Below, in pieces: positions 49,259 to 60,056 of a DNA stretch of 64,000 bases. This stretch comes from Enorma burkinafasonensis (GTDB lineage Bacteria; Actinomycetota; Coriobacteriia; Coriobacteriales; Coriobacteriaceae): NCBI RefSeq assembly GCF_902150035.1, contig NZ_LR597501.1, positions 62,001 to 126,000 on the forward strand, given 5' to 3'. Each line of letters begins with the position of its first letter. Positions within the stretch are counted from its first letter, which is position 1. The position numbers were made by a program, and so were the translations under genes. The notes below the pieces were generated by a model. That model was not told where the DNA came from. It saw only the letters and a program-made list of their open reading frames with translations, and ran no database searches.

Positions 49259-49819
49259 CTAGACCGCGCCGATGCGGTTGAGCGGCCAGTAGCGGAAGAC
49301 GACGACGGCGATGAGGTCGTCCTCGGACACGGCGCCGAAGTAGCGCGAGTCGGCGGAGTTCTCACGGTTGTCGCCCATGACCCACACGCAGCCCTCGGGC
49401 ACGGTGAAGGGGTAGCCCACCGAAACGCCCTCGGCCTGGTTGGCGAGCGGGTAGGACGAGCCCTGCGCGTAGTCCTCGTCGAGCGGCACGCCGTCGACGA
49501 CCACGCGGCCGTCCTCGAAGTCGACCGTCTGGCCCGCGGTGGCGATCACGCGCTTGACCAGAATGTCGTGGTCGGAGTCGCCGTCGGGGTTGTGGAAGAC
49601 CACGATGTCGCCCGCCTGGACGCCCATGCCGGCGTTGAGCGTGACCTTCTGCGCGATCACCTGGTCGCCGACCTCGATGGTCGATTCCATGGATCCCGTG
49701 GGCACGCGGTAGGGCTCCACCACGAAGGTGCGCAGGAAGATGAAGAACGCGAGGACCAGAACGAGCGTCAGCAGCCACTCGAGCGCGCCTCGCACGATGG
49801 AATGGAGATGGGGTACCAC
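49259..49819 (-). CDS. lepB: Signal peptidase I
   Basis: 186 aa membrane serine protease that removes signal peptides from secreted proteins. One N-terminal membrane helix (LLTLVLVLAFFIFLRTFVVE). Catalytic Ser in PTGSMESTI near residue 43 and catalytic Lys in ILVKRVIATAGQ; box E GDNRENSADSR. The start is GTG at 49819, preceded by TAGGAG. It ends the rpsP-khpA-rimM-trmD-lepB operon and would process the window's secreted surface protein. Confidence 0.95.
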   Translation of the reverse strand: MVPHLHSIVRGALEWLLTLVLVLAFFIFLRTFVVEPYRVPTGSMESTIEVGDQVIAQKVTLNAGMGVQAGDIVVFHNPDGDSDHDILVKRVIATAGQTVDFEDGRVVVDGVPLDEDYAQGSSYPLANQAEGVSVGYPFTVPEGCVWVMGDNRENSADSRYFGAVSEDDLIAVVVFRYWPLNRIGAV

Positions 49820-49828
49820 GAATCGCTC

Positions 49829-50590
49829 CTACTCTGTCGGTTCCTCACCATGGTAGCGCGAGATGAGCTCCTCCGCATAGGCGCGCTCCTCGGCCGTGAG
49901 CTCGGCTGTAGCGATGAGGTCCGGGCGCCAGCGGCACGTGCGCTCGATGGCGTCGCGCCGGCGCCAGCGGGCGACCTTCGCGTGGTCGCCGGAGAGCAGC
50001 ACCGGGGGCACGCCGTGGCCCTCGAAGTCGGCCGGGCGCGTGTACTGCGCGTACTCCAGAAGGCCGCCGCCCTCGCCGGTCGCGAAGGACTCGTCCACAG
50101 AGCTCAGCTCGTCGCCGAGCGCGCCAGGGAGCAGCCGCACGACGGCGTCGGTCACGACCATGGCGGCGAGCTCGCCGCCGGTGAGCACGTAGTCGCCGAT
50201 GGAGAGGCGCTCGTCGGCGAGCTCGTAGGCCCGCTCGTCCATGCCCTCGTAGCGCCCGCAGACGAAGAGCAGCCGCTCGCAGCCGGCCAGCCGCTCGGCA
50301 ATCCGCTGCCTGAAGGGCTCGCCGCAGGGCGTGAAGAAGACCACGTGCGGCCGCGGGCCCGCAGCCGAGATGGCGCGCACGGCCTCGAAGATCGGCGGGG
50401 CCTTCATGAGCATGCCCTGCCCGCCGCCGAACGGCGCGTCATCGACGGTGCGGTGGCGGTCGTGCGTCCAGTCGCGCAGGTCGTGGGCACGGAAGTCGAA
50501 GATGCCCGCCGCGCGCGCCCGCCCCAGGATCGAGGTGGACATGACCGGCTCGAACATCTCCGGGAAGACCGAGAGCGTCTCGATGAGCAT
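49829..50590 (-). CDS. trmD: tRNA (guanine-N1-)-methyltransferase
   Basis: 253 aa SPOUT methylase that makes m1G37 and prevents +1 frameshifting. The trefoil-knot SAM site is visible: CGRYEGMDERAYELA and IGDYVLTGGELAAMV; DAPFGGGQGMLMKAP is the family signature. The stop lies 9 nt before lepB and the start directly abuts rimM. Confidence 0.96.
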   Translation of the reverse strand: MLIETLSVFPEMFEPVMSTSILGRARAAGIFDFRAHDLRDWTHDRHRTVDDAPFGGGQGMLMKAPPIFEAVRAISAAGPRPHVVFFTPCGEPFRQRIAERLAGCERLLFVCGRYEGMDERAYELADERLSIGDYVLTGGELAAMVVTDAVVRLLPGALGDELSSVDESFATGEGGGLLEYAQYTRPADFEGHGVPPVLLSGDHAKVARWRRRDAIERTCRWRPDLIATAELTAEERAYAEELISRYHGEEPTE

Positions 50591-51139
50591 CTAGGCCTCC
50601 CCCGCCGCACTTGCGCCGGAAGACGGCTCGGCATCGATGAGGCCGTCGAGCGCGCGGACCCGTATGGGGCCCTCCTCGGGCAGGTCGAGCACCACCTCGT
50701 CGATGACGGGCAGAAGGACCGCTCCATAGGCGCCCTCAACGGACCACACGTCGTTCGCGGGCGTCTCGATGACCTCGGCGATGGTGCCGAGCGCGCCGAA
50801 GCGCTCGTCGACGACCGCGCGGCCGATGAGGTCGTCCCACGCGACGTCGAGGGCGCCCAGGTCGAGATCGTCCTCGCAGGCGAGCAGGTAGCAGCCCACG
50901 ATGCCCTCGGAGGCGTTCAGGTCGTCCACGCCCTCAAGCGCGATGCGATAGCCCGACAGCGCCTCCTCGACCGCCTCGATGACCGTGAAGCGCTCGCGGT
51001 CGAGCGCGGGCGGGGTGAGCGCGACGGCGAGGCCGGGCTCCATAAGAGGGGGAAGGCCCCGCACCGGCAGTGCGACGACCTCCCCCGCTTTCCCGTGGGT
51101 CCTGACCACACGGGCTATGTTTCGATAGCGTACCGTCAA
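50591..51139 (-). CDS. rimM: Ribosome maturation factor RimM
   Basis: 182 aa. Assists 16S processing by binding S19. N-terminal RimM beta-barrel (IARVVRTHGKAGEVVALPV) and C-terminal PRC-barrel (IGRAVVDERFGALGTIAEV, DEVVLDLPEEGPIRVR). The start is TTG at 51139 (MTVRYRN); no ATG or GTG would include the conserved N-terminus, and the ribosome-binding site is weak (CGGGTAG). It lies 4 nt after khpA, so reinitiation is likely. Confidence 0.93.
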   Translation of the reverse strand: MTVRYRNIARVVRTHGKAGEVVALPVRGLPPLMEPGLAVALTPPALDRERFTVIEAVEEALSGYRIALEGVDDLNASEGIVGCYLLACEDDLDLGALDVAWDDLIGRAVVDERFGALGTIAEVIETPANDVWSVEGAYGAVLLPVIDEVVLDLPEEGPIRVRALDGLIDAEPSSGASAAGEA

Positions 51140-51143
51140 CGTG

Positions 51144-51428
51144 CTACCCGAGGATCTCGACCTCGACCGCGGTGCCCAGACGGGCAGCCAGGGCGCGGGC
51201 GAGCGTGCGGATAGCCTTGATGGTCCTGCCGCGACGGCCGATGACCTTGGCCACGTCGGCCTCGGCGACCGTGATCTCGATGACCGACGAGCGCTCGCCG
51301 TCGATCACCTCGAGGCTCACGGAGTCGGTATCGTCGACGATGCTCAAGACGAGGTACTCAACCAGATCGGCGATGCGATCGGAGAGCTCGGCCTCGGTTG
51401 CGGCGGAAGCCGCCAGCTCCTCGGCCAC
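51144..51428 (-). CDS. khpA: KH-domain RNA-binding protein KhpA
   Basis: 94 aa. A single KH domain, with GxxG loop IGRRGRTIKAIRTL near residues 63-76, fills the C-terminal half; the N-terminal 20 residues are Ala/Glu-rich. KhpA proteins bind RNA together with KhpB/EloR and affect cell size in Gram-positives. The GTG start at 51428 follows rpsP by 5 nt, in the standard rpsP-khpA-rimM-trmD order. Confidence 0.93.
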   Translation of the reverse strand: MAEELAASAATEAELSDRIADLVEYLVLSIVDDTDSVSLEVIDGERSSVIEITVAEADVAKVIGRRGRTIKAIRTLARALAARLGTAVEVEILG

Positions 51429-51433
51429 AGCGC

Positions 51434-51781
51434 CTACTCCTCGGTGGACTCGGCGGCCTCGACCTCAGCGGCGGCCTTGGCGGCCTCGGCTTCCTTGGCG
51501 AGCTGCTTCTTGGACTTCTTGACCTCGGTCTCGGTCTTCGGGCCCTCCTCGGCGGCCTTCATGAGCGCCTTGACGGCGTCGGTGGGCTGGGCGCCCTTGG
51601 CCTGCCACTCGGCGATCTTCTCGAGGTCGAGGCTGATCGTCTTGGGAGAGGTCAGCGGGTTGTAGCGGCCGACCTCCTCGATGAAGCGGCCGTCGCGCGG
51701 CGAGCGCGAGTTGGCGACGACGATGCGGTAGTACGGACGCTTCTTAGAGCCGTGACGGGCAAGGCGAATCTTGACTGCCAA
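51434..51781 (-). CDS. rpsP: 30S ribosomal protein S16
   Basis: 115 aa. Core [19 protein letters not shown], then [18 protein letters not shown] and [20 protein letters not shown]. The Ala/Glu/Lys-rich tail is longer than in E. coli, as in many actinobacteria. The start is TTG at 51781 (MAVKIRL), since GGAGGAG lies 8 nt upstream and S16 normally begins MAVKIRL. First gene of its operon, with two candidate promoters. Confidence 0.97.
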   Translation of the reverse strand: MAVKIRLARHGSKKRPYYRIVVANSRSPRDGRFIEEVGRYNPLTSPKTISLDLEKIAEWQAKGAQPTDAVKALMKAAEEGPKTETEVKKSKKQLAKEAEAAKAAAEVEAAESTEE

Positions 51782-51800
51782 TGAAAACTCCTCCAACCAT

Positions 51801-51815
51801 GCAGCATGATGCTGC
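51801..51815. repeat. Palindrome in the rpsP leader
   Basis: gcagcat-g-atgctgc, perfect 7+7 arms, 20 nt upstream of the rpsP start and next to its Shine-Dalgarno. In RNA it would form a five-pair stem with a five-base loop. Possible translational control site. Confidence 0.5.
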
Positions 51816-51837
51816 GCTTACGGACAAACAGGTTGTA

Positions 51838-51866
51838 ATGATACGCCAACGGATGGAGCAGGTGAA
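51838..51866 (-). promoter_or_regulatory. Proximal promoter of the rpsP operon (P2)
   Basis: On the minus strand, -35 TTCACC (51861-51866), 17-nt spacer, -10 TATCAT (51838-51843). Moderate match. Confidence 0.45.
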
Positions 51867-51910
51867 GTGGCAGCCGCCAACTTCTTCGGTAGTTCCGCAG
51901 GCACCTCCAC

Positions 51911-51938
51911 ATATTACGCAAGATTTCCGCGATTGCAA
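51911..51938 (-). promoter_or_regulatory. Distal promoter of the rpsP operon (P1)
   Basis: On the minus strand, -35 TTGCAA (51933-51938), 16-nt spacer, -10 TAATAT (51911-51916), about 130 nt before the TTG start. Good match. Confidence 0.65.
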
Positions 51939-51994
51939 GGCGCCGCGCGAACAATGCGCAAATCGCGACAGCTGCGCCTCCCCCGCGCGCAGGG

Positions 51995-53284
51995 TCACTT
52001 TGCGGGCTTGTTCTGGTTCAGGAACTTGTCGGCGCGGACCAGGTCCTCGCCGAAACGCGCCGCGCGGCCGAAGCCCACCGACGCGTCGCCGAAGCGCTCG
52101 CGCACGCGGTCGACCGCGACGGAGAGGTCGCGCCGGTCGCTTGCGACGGCGCCGCGCTCGTCGACCTCGCAGAAGAGATCGGTCTGGATACCGGAGGCGG
52201 CCTTGAAGTCGCTCACGCCGATGCCGAGCAGGCGGATGTGCATGCCCTCGCGCCAGACCTCGTCCATGAGGCCGAGGGCGGCCTCGACGAAGATGTTCTC
52301 GTCGTCGGTGGGGCGCGCGAGCTTGCGCTGGATGGTGCGGCCCTCGCCGTAGGAGAACTTGATCTTGACGGTGACGGTCCTGCCGGCGAGCCCGCGGCGC
52401 CGAAGGCGCCTGCCCACGGTCTCCCCCAGAAGGTGCAGGGCCGCGTCGACGTCGCGCCGGTCAGTGAGGTCGCGCGCGAACGTGCGCTCGTTGCTCACCG
52501 ACTTGACCTCGTCCTCGACGTCCACCGCGGTGACGGCGCTCGCCTCGAGCCCGCGGGCGCGCAGGCGCATCTGCTCGCCGTTCACCCCGAAGACCGCGCC
52601 GAGCACCCCGCGGGGCGCCTCGGCGAGCTGGCCCAGGGTGTGGATGCCGGCCTTCTTGAGCGCCGCCTCGGCGCTCTTCCCGATCCCGCTCATCGCGCGC
52701 ACCGGCAACGGGGCGAGGAAGCTCTCCTCCGTACCGGGTAGCACCACGGTGAGCCCGCGCGGCTTGTCGCGGTCGCTCGCGATCTTGGCGACCGTCTTGC
52801 TCGTGCCGAGCCCGATCGAGCACGTGATGCCGAGCTCGCTCACGCGCCGCGCAATCCGCTGCGCGATGGCGACGGGGCTCTCGCGGGCGAAGCGGCCGGG
52901 CGTCACGTCGAAGAACGCCTCGTCGATCGAGACCTGGTCGACGTAGGGCGTCTCGTCGGCGAGGATGGCCATGACCTGGGCGCTCATCTCGCGGTAGCGG
53001 TCGAAGTGCCCATGTGTCCAGATCGCGTCGGGGCAGAGCCGGCGCGCCTGCGCGGACGGCATCGCCGAATGCACGCCATAGGTGCGGGCCTCGTAGGAGG
53101 CCGTCGACACCACGCCGCGCTCGTCGGCCGCACCGCCCACGATGACGGGCTTGCCGCGCCATTCGGGATGGTCGAGCTGCTCGACGCTCGCGAAGAACGC
53201 GTCGAGGTCCATGAGGCCGATCGCCGACCCCTCCCATGCCCCGAAGAGCCCCTCGAGGCCGCCTATGCCGCCCGTGCCCCCCAC
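51995..53284 (-). CDS. dinB: DNA polymerase IV (Y family)
   Basis: 429 aa error-prone translesion polymerase. Palm motifs MDLDAFFASVEQ and VSIDEAFFDVT carry the catalytic carboxylates; CSIGLGTSKTVAKIASDRDKP and the helix-hairpin LPVRAMSGIGKSAEAALKKAG follow. The little-finger domain lies after residue about 245. The C-terminus NQNKPAK is basic and lacks a clear clamp-binding QxxLF motif. The GTG at 53284 gives a Gly-rich start of 24 residues; no strong ribosome-binding site marks it, so the true start may be further in. Confidence 0.93.
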   Translation of the reverse strand: MGGTGGIGGLEGLFGAWEGSAIGLMDLDAFFASVEQLDHPEWRGKPVIVGGAADERGVVSTASYEARTYGVHSAMPSAQARRLCPDAIWTHGHFDRYREMSAQVMAILADETPYVDQVSIDEAFFDVTPGRFARESPVAIAQRIARRVSELGITCSIGLGTSKTVAKIASDRDKPRGLTVVLPGTEESFLAPLPVRAMSGIGKSAEAALKKAGIHTLGQLAEAPRGVLGAVFGVNGEQMRLRARGLEASAVTAVDVEDEVKSVSNERTFARDLTDRRDVDAALHLLGETVGRRLRRRGLAGRTVTVKIKFSYGEGRTIQRKLARPTDDENIFVEAALGLMDEVWREGMHIRLLGIGVSDFKAASGIQTDLFCEVDERGAVASDRRDLSVAVDRVRERFGDASVGFGRAARFGEDLVRADKFLNQNKPAK

Positions 53285-53294
53285 CGGCTCGTTC

Positions 53295-53768
53295 TTAGTC
53301 GAGGTCGAGCTCGAGTGCGGGCGCGGCGCCCCAGAGCTTCTCCAGGCGGTAGTACGAGCGCGCCTCGGGCGTGAACACGTGCACGAGGACCGAGCCGTAG
53401 TCCATGAGGATCCAGGTGCGCTGGTCGCGGCCCTCGATGGAGAACGGGTGCTCGCAACAGCTCGTGGCGACCTTCTCCTCTACCTCGTCGACGAGGGTGT
53501 CGACCTGGCGGTTGTTGGCGCCCGTGGCGATCACGAAGTAGTCGCAGACGTCGGAGAGCTCGGTCAGGTCGAGGACGACGATGTCCTCGGCCTTCTTGGC
53601 GGACATCGCCTCGGCCGCGACGCGCGCGACCTCACGGGCGGAGACGCCCGCAGAGGAGAGCGAGGCGGCGCTGCGCTCGACGGATGCCACGGAGTCCTCG
53701 TGCGCGGGGGCCGCGGCCTCAAGCGCCTCGTCGGCGGCGTCGTTCAGGATCTCGATATCGTTTGCCAT
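53295..53768 (-). CDS. rsfS: Ribosomal silencing factor RsfS
   Basis: 157 aa. Binds L14 and blocks subunit joining when nutrients are low. Core AAEAMSAKKAEDIVVLDLTE, SDVCDYFVIATGANNRQVD and WILMDYGSVLVHVFTPEARSYY (typical D-G-V-H-F..R-Y). Residues 1-40 are an acidic, Ala-rich extension not needed for the fold. Placed after yqeK, as in many Gram-positives (nadD-yqeK-rsfS). Confidence 0.95.
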   Translation of the reverse strand: MANDIEILNDAADEALEAAAPAHEDSVASVERSAASLSSAGVSAREVARVAAEAMSAKKAEDIVVLDLTELSDVCDYFVIATGANNRQVDTLVDEVEEKVATSCCEHPFSIEGRDQRTWILMDYGSVLVHVFTPEARSYYRLEKLWGAAPALELDLD

Positions 53769-53789
53769 GGTCTGCCTTTCTGGTCGGTC

Positions 53790-54411
53790 CTAGCGCTTCT
53801 GCGCGAGCGCGTAGCGGTTGTAGATGGGAAGTGCCGTGGGGTACAGGTAGCGGCCGCCGCCGATGACGTAGACGAGCCCCTGCGCGAAGCAGGTGAAGAA
53901 GAGCCGCTCGAGGTCGACCTCGCCCACGAGCGCGCGGAGGTCGTCGGCGTAGCTGCCGCGCCTCCCGGGCTCGATGGCGTCGGCCACGAAGACCACCATG
54001 TCGAGCGGCCCCATGTCGAGGGCGCCCACCGTGTGCCTGTCGATCGCCTGGAAGACCGCGCGGTCGAGCTCGGGGAAGAGCTCGGGCAGCTCGCGCGCGG
54101 CGACAGGCCCGTGGAGCAGCGGCGCGGCGAGCGCGGGCGACCCCTCGATGGGGATGCGGTAGCGCACCGCGCGGGCCACGAGCTCGCCATCCTCGACGAC
54201 CTTGTCCCAGTCGTGGAGGAACCCCGCCGCCGCGGCATCGAAGGCGTCCACGCCATAGGTGCGCGCGAGCCCCACCGCCGTGCGGGCGACGCCGAGCGAG
54301 TGGACATGGCGCCGGGGCTTCTCCTTCATGCGCACGGCGAGCAGCCCCTCGATGCGCTCGAGAGCCGTAAGCTCCGCGCCCGTGAACCCGAGCTCGGCGC
54401 TCACCGATACC

Positions 54412-54425
<14 letters not shown>
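53790..54425 (-). CDS. yqeK: YqeK-type HD-domain hydrolase
   Basis: 211 aa. HD-domain metalloenzyme; YqeK relatives split diadenosine tetraphosphate symmetrically. Metal ligands: RHVHSLGVARTAVGLA, GFLHDWDK (the usual HDxxK), LLHGPVAA and AIDRHTVGA, followed by FVADAIEPGRRG, the family signature. The start at 54425 overlaps the nadD end by 14 nt. Context with nadD (NAD synthesis) and rsfS is the standard one. Confidence 0.92.
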
Positions 54426-56906
<2,481 letters not shown>

Positions 56907-56933
56907 GTCTCGTACCTACTCTCTCTGAGTGCG

Positions 56934-57308
56934 CTACTCGGCTACGGGAGCCTCGGCCGGAGCCTCCGCTTCCTTGGTGGTCTTGCGGGCGGCGCGCGAC
57001 GTAGCCTGCACCTTGGTGATCTTCACCTTGGTGAGCTGCTGGCGGTGACCCTTGAGGCGACGGTAGCGCTTGCGCTTCTTGAACTTGAAGACAAGCTGCT
57101 TCTCGCCCTTGAACTGGTCGACGATCTCAGCCGTGACCTTGGCCTTGGCAAGCTTAGCGGCGTCGGTGACGATCTTCTTGCCGTCGTTCAGGAAGATGAC
57201 GGGAAGCTCGACCTTGGAGCCGACCTCGCCCTCGATCTTCTCGACGGTAATCACATCATCCTGCGCGACCTTGTACTGCTTGCCGCCGGTTGAAACGATT
57301 GCGTACAT
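56934..57308 (-). CDS. rplU: 50S ribosomal protein L21
   Basis: 124 aa. MYAIVSTGGKQYKVAQDDVI, FKGEKQLVFKFKKRKRYRRL and GHRQQLTKVKITKV identify L21. A 20-residue Ala/Glu tail follows the normal end. The start at 57308 has AAGGG 7 nt upstream. Own strong promoter; first gene of rplU-rpmA. Confidence 0.98.
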   Translation of the reverse strand: MYAIVSTGGKQYKVAQDDVITVEKIEGEVGSKVELPVIFLNDGKKIVTDAAKLAKAKVTAEIVDQFKGEKQLVFKFKKRKRYRRLKGHRQQLTKVKITKVQATSRAARKTTKEAEAPAEAPVAE

Positions 57309-57348
57309 TTGATAGCCCTTCATGCATCTGGTAGTGCAACAGCCGAAT

Positions 57349-57377
57349 ATAGTAGCAGCAGGTCGAAACCCCGTCAA
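57349..57377 (-). promoter_or_regulatory. Promoter of rplU-rpmA
   Basis: On the minus strand, -35 TTGACG (57372-57377), 17-nt spacer and -10 TACTAT (57349-57354), about 41 nt before the rplU ATG. Among the best matches in the window. Confidence 0.75.
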
Positions 57378-57420
57378 CAGATATTCGCAGAGTCTCCGCA
57401 ACCTGCCTTGCCGCCCCGCA

Positions 57421-58173
57421 TCAGAGCGGCGGGACGTGCCCGCCCCGCTCGTCGAGTCCGTACTGCGCGACGCGGTCCACGCGGTAGCGCTCGAAGCGGA
57501 CGAGGTCCTGGATCCCCGTGGACTCGATCGGGACGTCCGGCTCGCCGCGGAGCTCGGCGTCGAGGGCGGCGAGGAGGATCTCGGGCCTGAGCGCGCCCTC
57601 GTTGTCCAGGTAGGTCTCGAGCTCGAGCACAAGGTCGCCGGTGGCGGCGTCGGGGTGCACGGCGAAGCCCGTGAGCGTGCGCGCGAGGTCGAGCCGCTTG
57701 GTCTTGCGGCCGCGCAGGTAGGGGATCTCGCCGCGGGCGCGGACGACCTCGAGCGCGCGGGTGAGCTCGTCCGCCGAGACGCCCCCGCCCGCGCACGGCG
57801 TGAGCGCGATGGCGTAGTCGGCACGCGTGATGAAGGCCGTGAGGGCCGCCGCGCGCACGTCGACGTAGCCGGCCTCTTGGGGCGCGAGGCCGACTGGCGT
57901 CGCCGCCGCGAGCCGTGCGAGCGCCTCGGGTGCCGGGACGAGCTCGGTCATGAAGAGGTCGTACCACTCGCACGACGAGCCCGTGCCCACCGGCAGCGCC
58001 GCCGAGAAGCCGGCGCGCAGGTGGGGCGAGAAGCCCTGCGTGACCGCATAGGGCAGCCCCGCGCGGCGCACGGAGCGCTCGATGGTGTGCATGACCTCGA
58101 GGTGGCCGAGGTACCTCAGCCGCCCCTCCTTTACGTAGCGCCCGCGGAGCCTGAACAGGCACTGCTCGCTCAT
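57421..58173 (-). CDS. DUF2344 family (TIGR03936) protein
   Basis: 250 aa. N-terminal LFRLRGRYVKEGRLRYLGHLE with the conserved HTIERSVRRAGLPYAVTQGF and PHLRAGFSAALPVG. These proteins are nearly always encoded with, or fused to, the large TIGR03960 radical SAM protein, here directly upstream with an ATGA overlap. The biochemical role is unknown; the linkage with rplU-rpmA is common and suggests an RNA or ribosome-modification role, which is inference. Confidence 0.88.
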   Translation of the reverse strand: MSEQCLFRLRGRYVKEGRLRYLGHLEVMHTIERSVRRAGLPYAVTQGFSPHLRAGFSAALPVGTGSSCEWYDLFMTELVPAPEALARLAAATPVGLAPQEAGYVDVRAAALTAFITRADYAIALTPCAGGGVSADELTRALEVVRARGEIPYLRGRKTKRLDLARTLTGFAVHPDAATGDLVLELETYLDNEGALRPEILLAALDAELRGEPDVPIESTGIQDLVRFERYRVDRVAQYGLDERGGHVPPL

Positions 58174-60047
58174 GATCGATCACCTGCCAGAACGTTCGAG
58201 GCGCCGAGCGTGGGGCAGATCCCGCAGCCCGTGCACGAGGCGCGCGTGCAGTCCGCGGTGGTCTCTCCCGCGAGCGCGCGGCGCCACTCGCGCTCGAGGA
58301 ACCCGCGGGACTCGCCCGGGCTCACGTGCTCCCAGGGGAGGCGCCACGAGAGCTCGAAGGGCTCGGTCGCGATGCGGCGCAGGTCCATGCCCGCCTCCTC
58401 GGCGGCATCGAGCCAGCGCTCGAGCGAGAACTGCTCGGTCCAGGCATCGAAGCGCGCGCCCCGGCGCCAGGCGCCCATGATGACGGGCGTGAGGTCGCGG
58501 CCGGCGCGCGAGAGCGCCGCCTCGATGAGCGAGGTCGACGCGTCGTGGTAGTGGACGCGCACCTGGCGGCTGCGCACGCTGTCGACGAGGAGCTGCTGGC
58601 GGCGGCGCACCTCGGCGTCGTCGAGCTGGCCGCACCACTGGAACGGCGTGTGCGCCTTGGGGATGAAGACCGAGACCGAGACGGAGACAGAGATGCCGCC
58701 GCGCTGGCCCTTGGGGACGACCTCGTGCGCGATGTCGACGACGCGATCGGCGAGGTTCGCGATGGCGACGATGTCCTCGTCGCGCTCGCCGGGCAGCCCC
58801 ATCATGAAGTAGAGCTTGATGCGGCGCCATCCGGCCCCGAAGGCCGCGCGCGCGGCGCGCTCGAGGTCGTCCTCGGTGACGTTCTTGTTGATGACGTCGC
58901 GCAGGCGCTGGCTGCCCGCCTCGGGCGCGAAGGTGAGGCCGCCCTTCTTCTCGCCCGCCACCTCGAGCGCCATGTCCACCCCGAAGGAGTCGAGGCGCTG
59001 CGAGGGGATCGAGACCGAGATGCCCGTGTCGGCGAGGCCCCGGTTGAGGCGGCGGAGCACCTGCGCGCAGCAGGAGTGGTCGGTCGTGGAGAGCGAGGTG
59101 AGCGAGACCTCGTCGTAGCCCGTGCGCTCGAGGCCGCGCGTCACCGCCGCGACGATCTGGTCGGGCGTGCGCTCGCGCACGGGGCGGTAGGTCATGCCCG
59201 CCTGGCAGAAGCGGCAGCCGCGCGCGCAGCCGCGCAGGATCTCGATCGAGAGGCGGTCGTGCACGAGCTCGGCGTAGGGCACCACCGTCTGGCTCAGGGG
59301 GTCCGTGGCGCCGAAGTCGGCGACCACGCGCTTGTAGACGACCTCGGGCACGTCCTCCCCCGCCCGCGGCACGGTGTAGCCGTGCTCGGTGCAGGGGCCC
59401 TCGTGCGACACCTCGTAGAGCGAGGGCACGTACGTGCCGGGGATGCGTGCGAGCTCGCGCAGGATCTCCGCGCGCGAGGCGCCCGCGTCGCGCAGTCGCT
59501 CGTGCGCGCGGCAGACCTCGACGATGGACTCCTCGCCCTCGCCGATGAGCATGGCGTCGAAGAAGGCGCAGATGGGCTCGGGGTTGTAGACCGAGGGCCC
59601 GCCCGCGATCACGAGCGGGTCGTCCTCGCCGCGCTCGGCGGAAAGAAGCGGGATGCCCGCGAGGTCGAGCGCCTCGAGGTAGTTGGTGCAGGCCATCTCG
59701 TGCGGGACGTGGAAGCCCACCACGTCGAAGGACGAGACGGGCGCGGCGCCCTCGAGCGAGAGAAGGGGCACACCGGCCTCGCGCATGCGGTCGGCCATAT
59801 CGACCCAGGGCACGTAGGCGCGCTCGCACGCGATGCCCTCCTGGCCGTTCAAGATCTTGTAGAGAATCGCGAGGCCCTGGTTGGGCAGGCCCACCTCGTA
59901 GGTGTCGGGGTAGATGAGGCAGGCGCGGTAGGACGCCTCGCCGCCCGCGAGCGCGCCCCATTCGTGGTCGAGGTAGCGGCTCGGCTTCTCGACCTGCGCG
60001 AGCAGGAGCTCGAGCTCGGAGAACCTATCTTCGTAGACGGTACGCAC
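58170..60047 (-). CDS. Radical SAM protein of the TIGR03960 family
   Basis: 625 aa. An N-terminal B12-binding-like region (ACLIYPDTYEVGLPNQGLAI, VIAGGPSVYNPEP, IGEGEESIVEV) precedes a radical SAM core with RGCARGCRFCQAG (CX3CX2C) near residue 285, and GGLTFAPEAGSQRLRDVINK. A cysteine group near the C-terminus (CTRASCTGCGICP) could hold a second cluster. The start is GTG at 60047. Substrate unknown; the pair with DUF2344 is the family rule. Confidence 0.9.
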   Translation of the reverse strand: MRTVYEDRFSELELLLAQVEKPSRYLDHEWGALAGGEASYRACLIYPDTYEVGLPNQGLAILYKILNGQEGIACERAYVPWVDMADRMREAGVPLLSLEGAAPVSSFDVVGFHVPHEMACTNYLEALDLAGIPLLSAERGEDDPLVIAGGPSVYNPEPICAFFDAMLIGEGEESIVEVCRAHERLRDAGASRAEILRELARIPGTYVPSLYEVSHEGPCTEHGYTVPRAGEDVPEVVYKRVVADFGATDPLSQTVVPYAELVHDRLSIEILRGCARGCRFCQAGMTYRPVRERTPDQIVAAVTRGLERTGYDEVSLTSLSTTDHSCCAQVLRRLNRGLADTGISVSIPSQRLDSFGVDMALEVAGEKKGGLTFAPEAGSQRLRDVINKNVTEDDLERAARAAFGAGWRRIKLYFMMGLPGERDEDIVAIANLADRVVDIAHEVVPKGQRGGISVSVSVSVFIPKAHTPFQWCGQLDDAEVRRRQQLLVDSVRSRQVRVHYHDASTSLIEAALSRAGRDLTPVIMGAWRRGARFDAWTEQFSLERWLDAAEEAGMDLRRIATEPFELSWRLPWEHVSPGESRGFLEREWRRALAGETTADCTRASCTGCGICPTLGASNVLAGDRS

Positions 60048-60056
60048 AGGCGCCCC

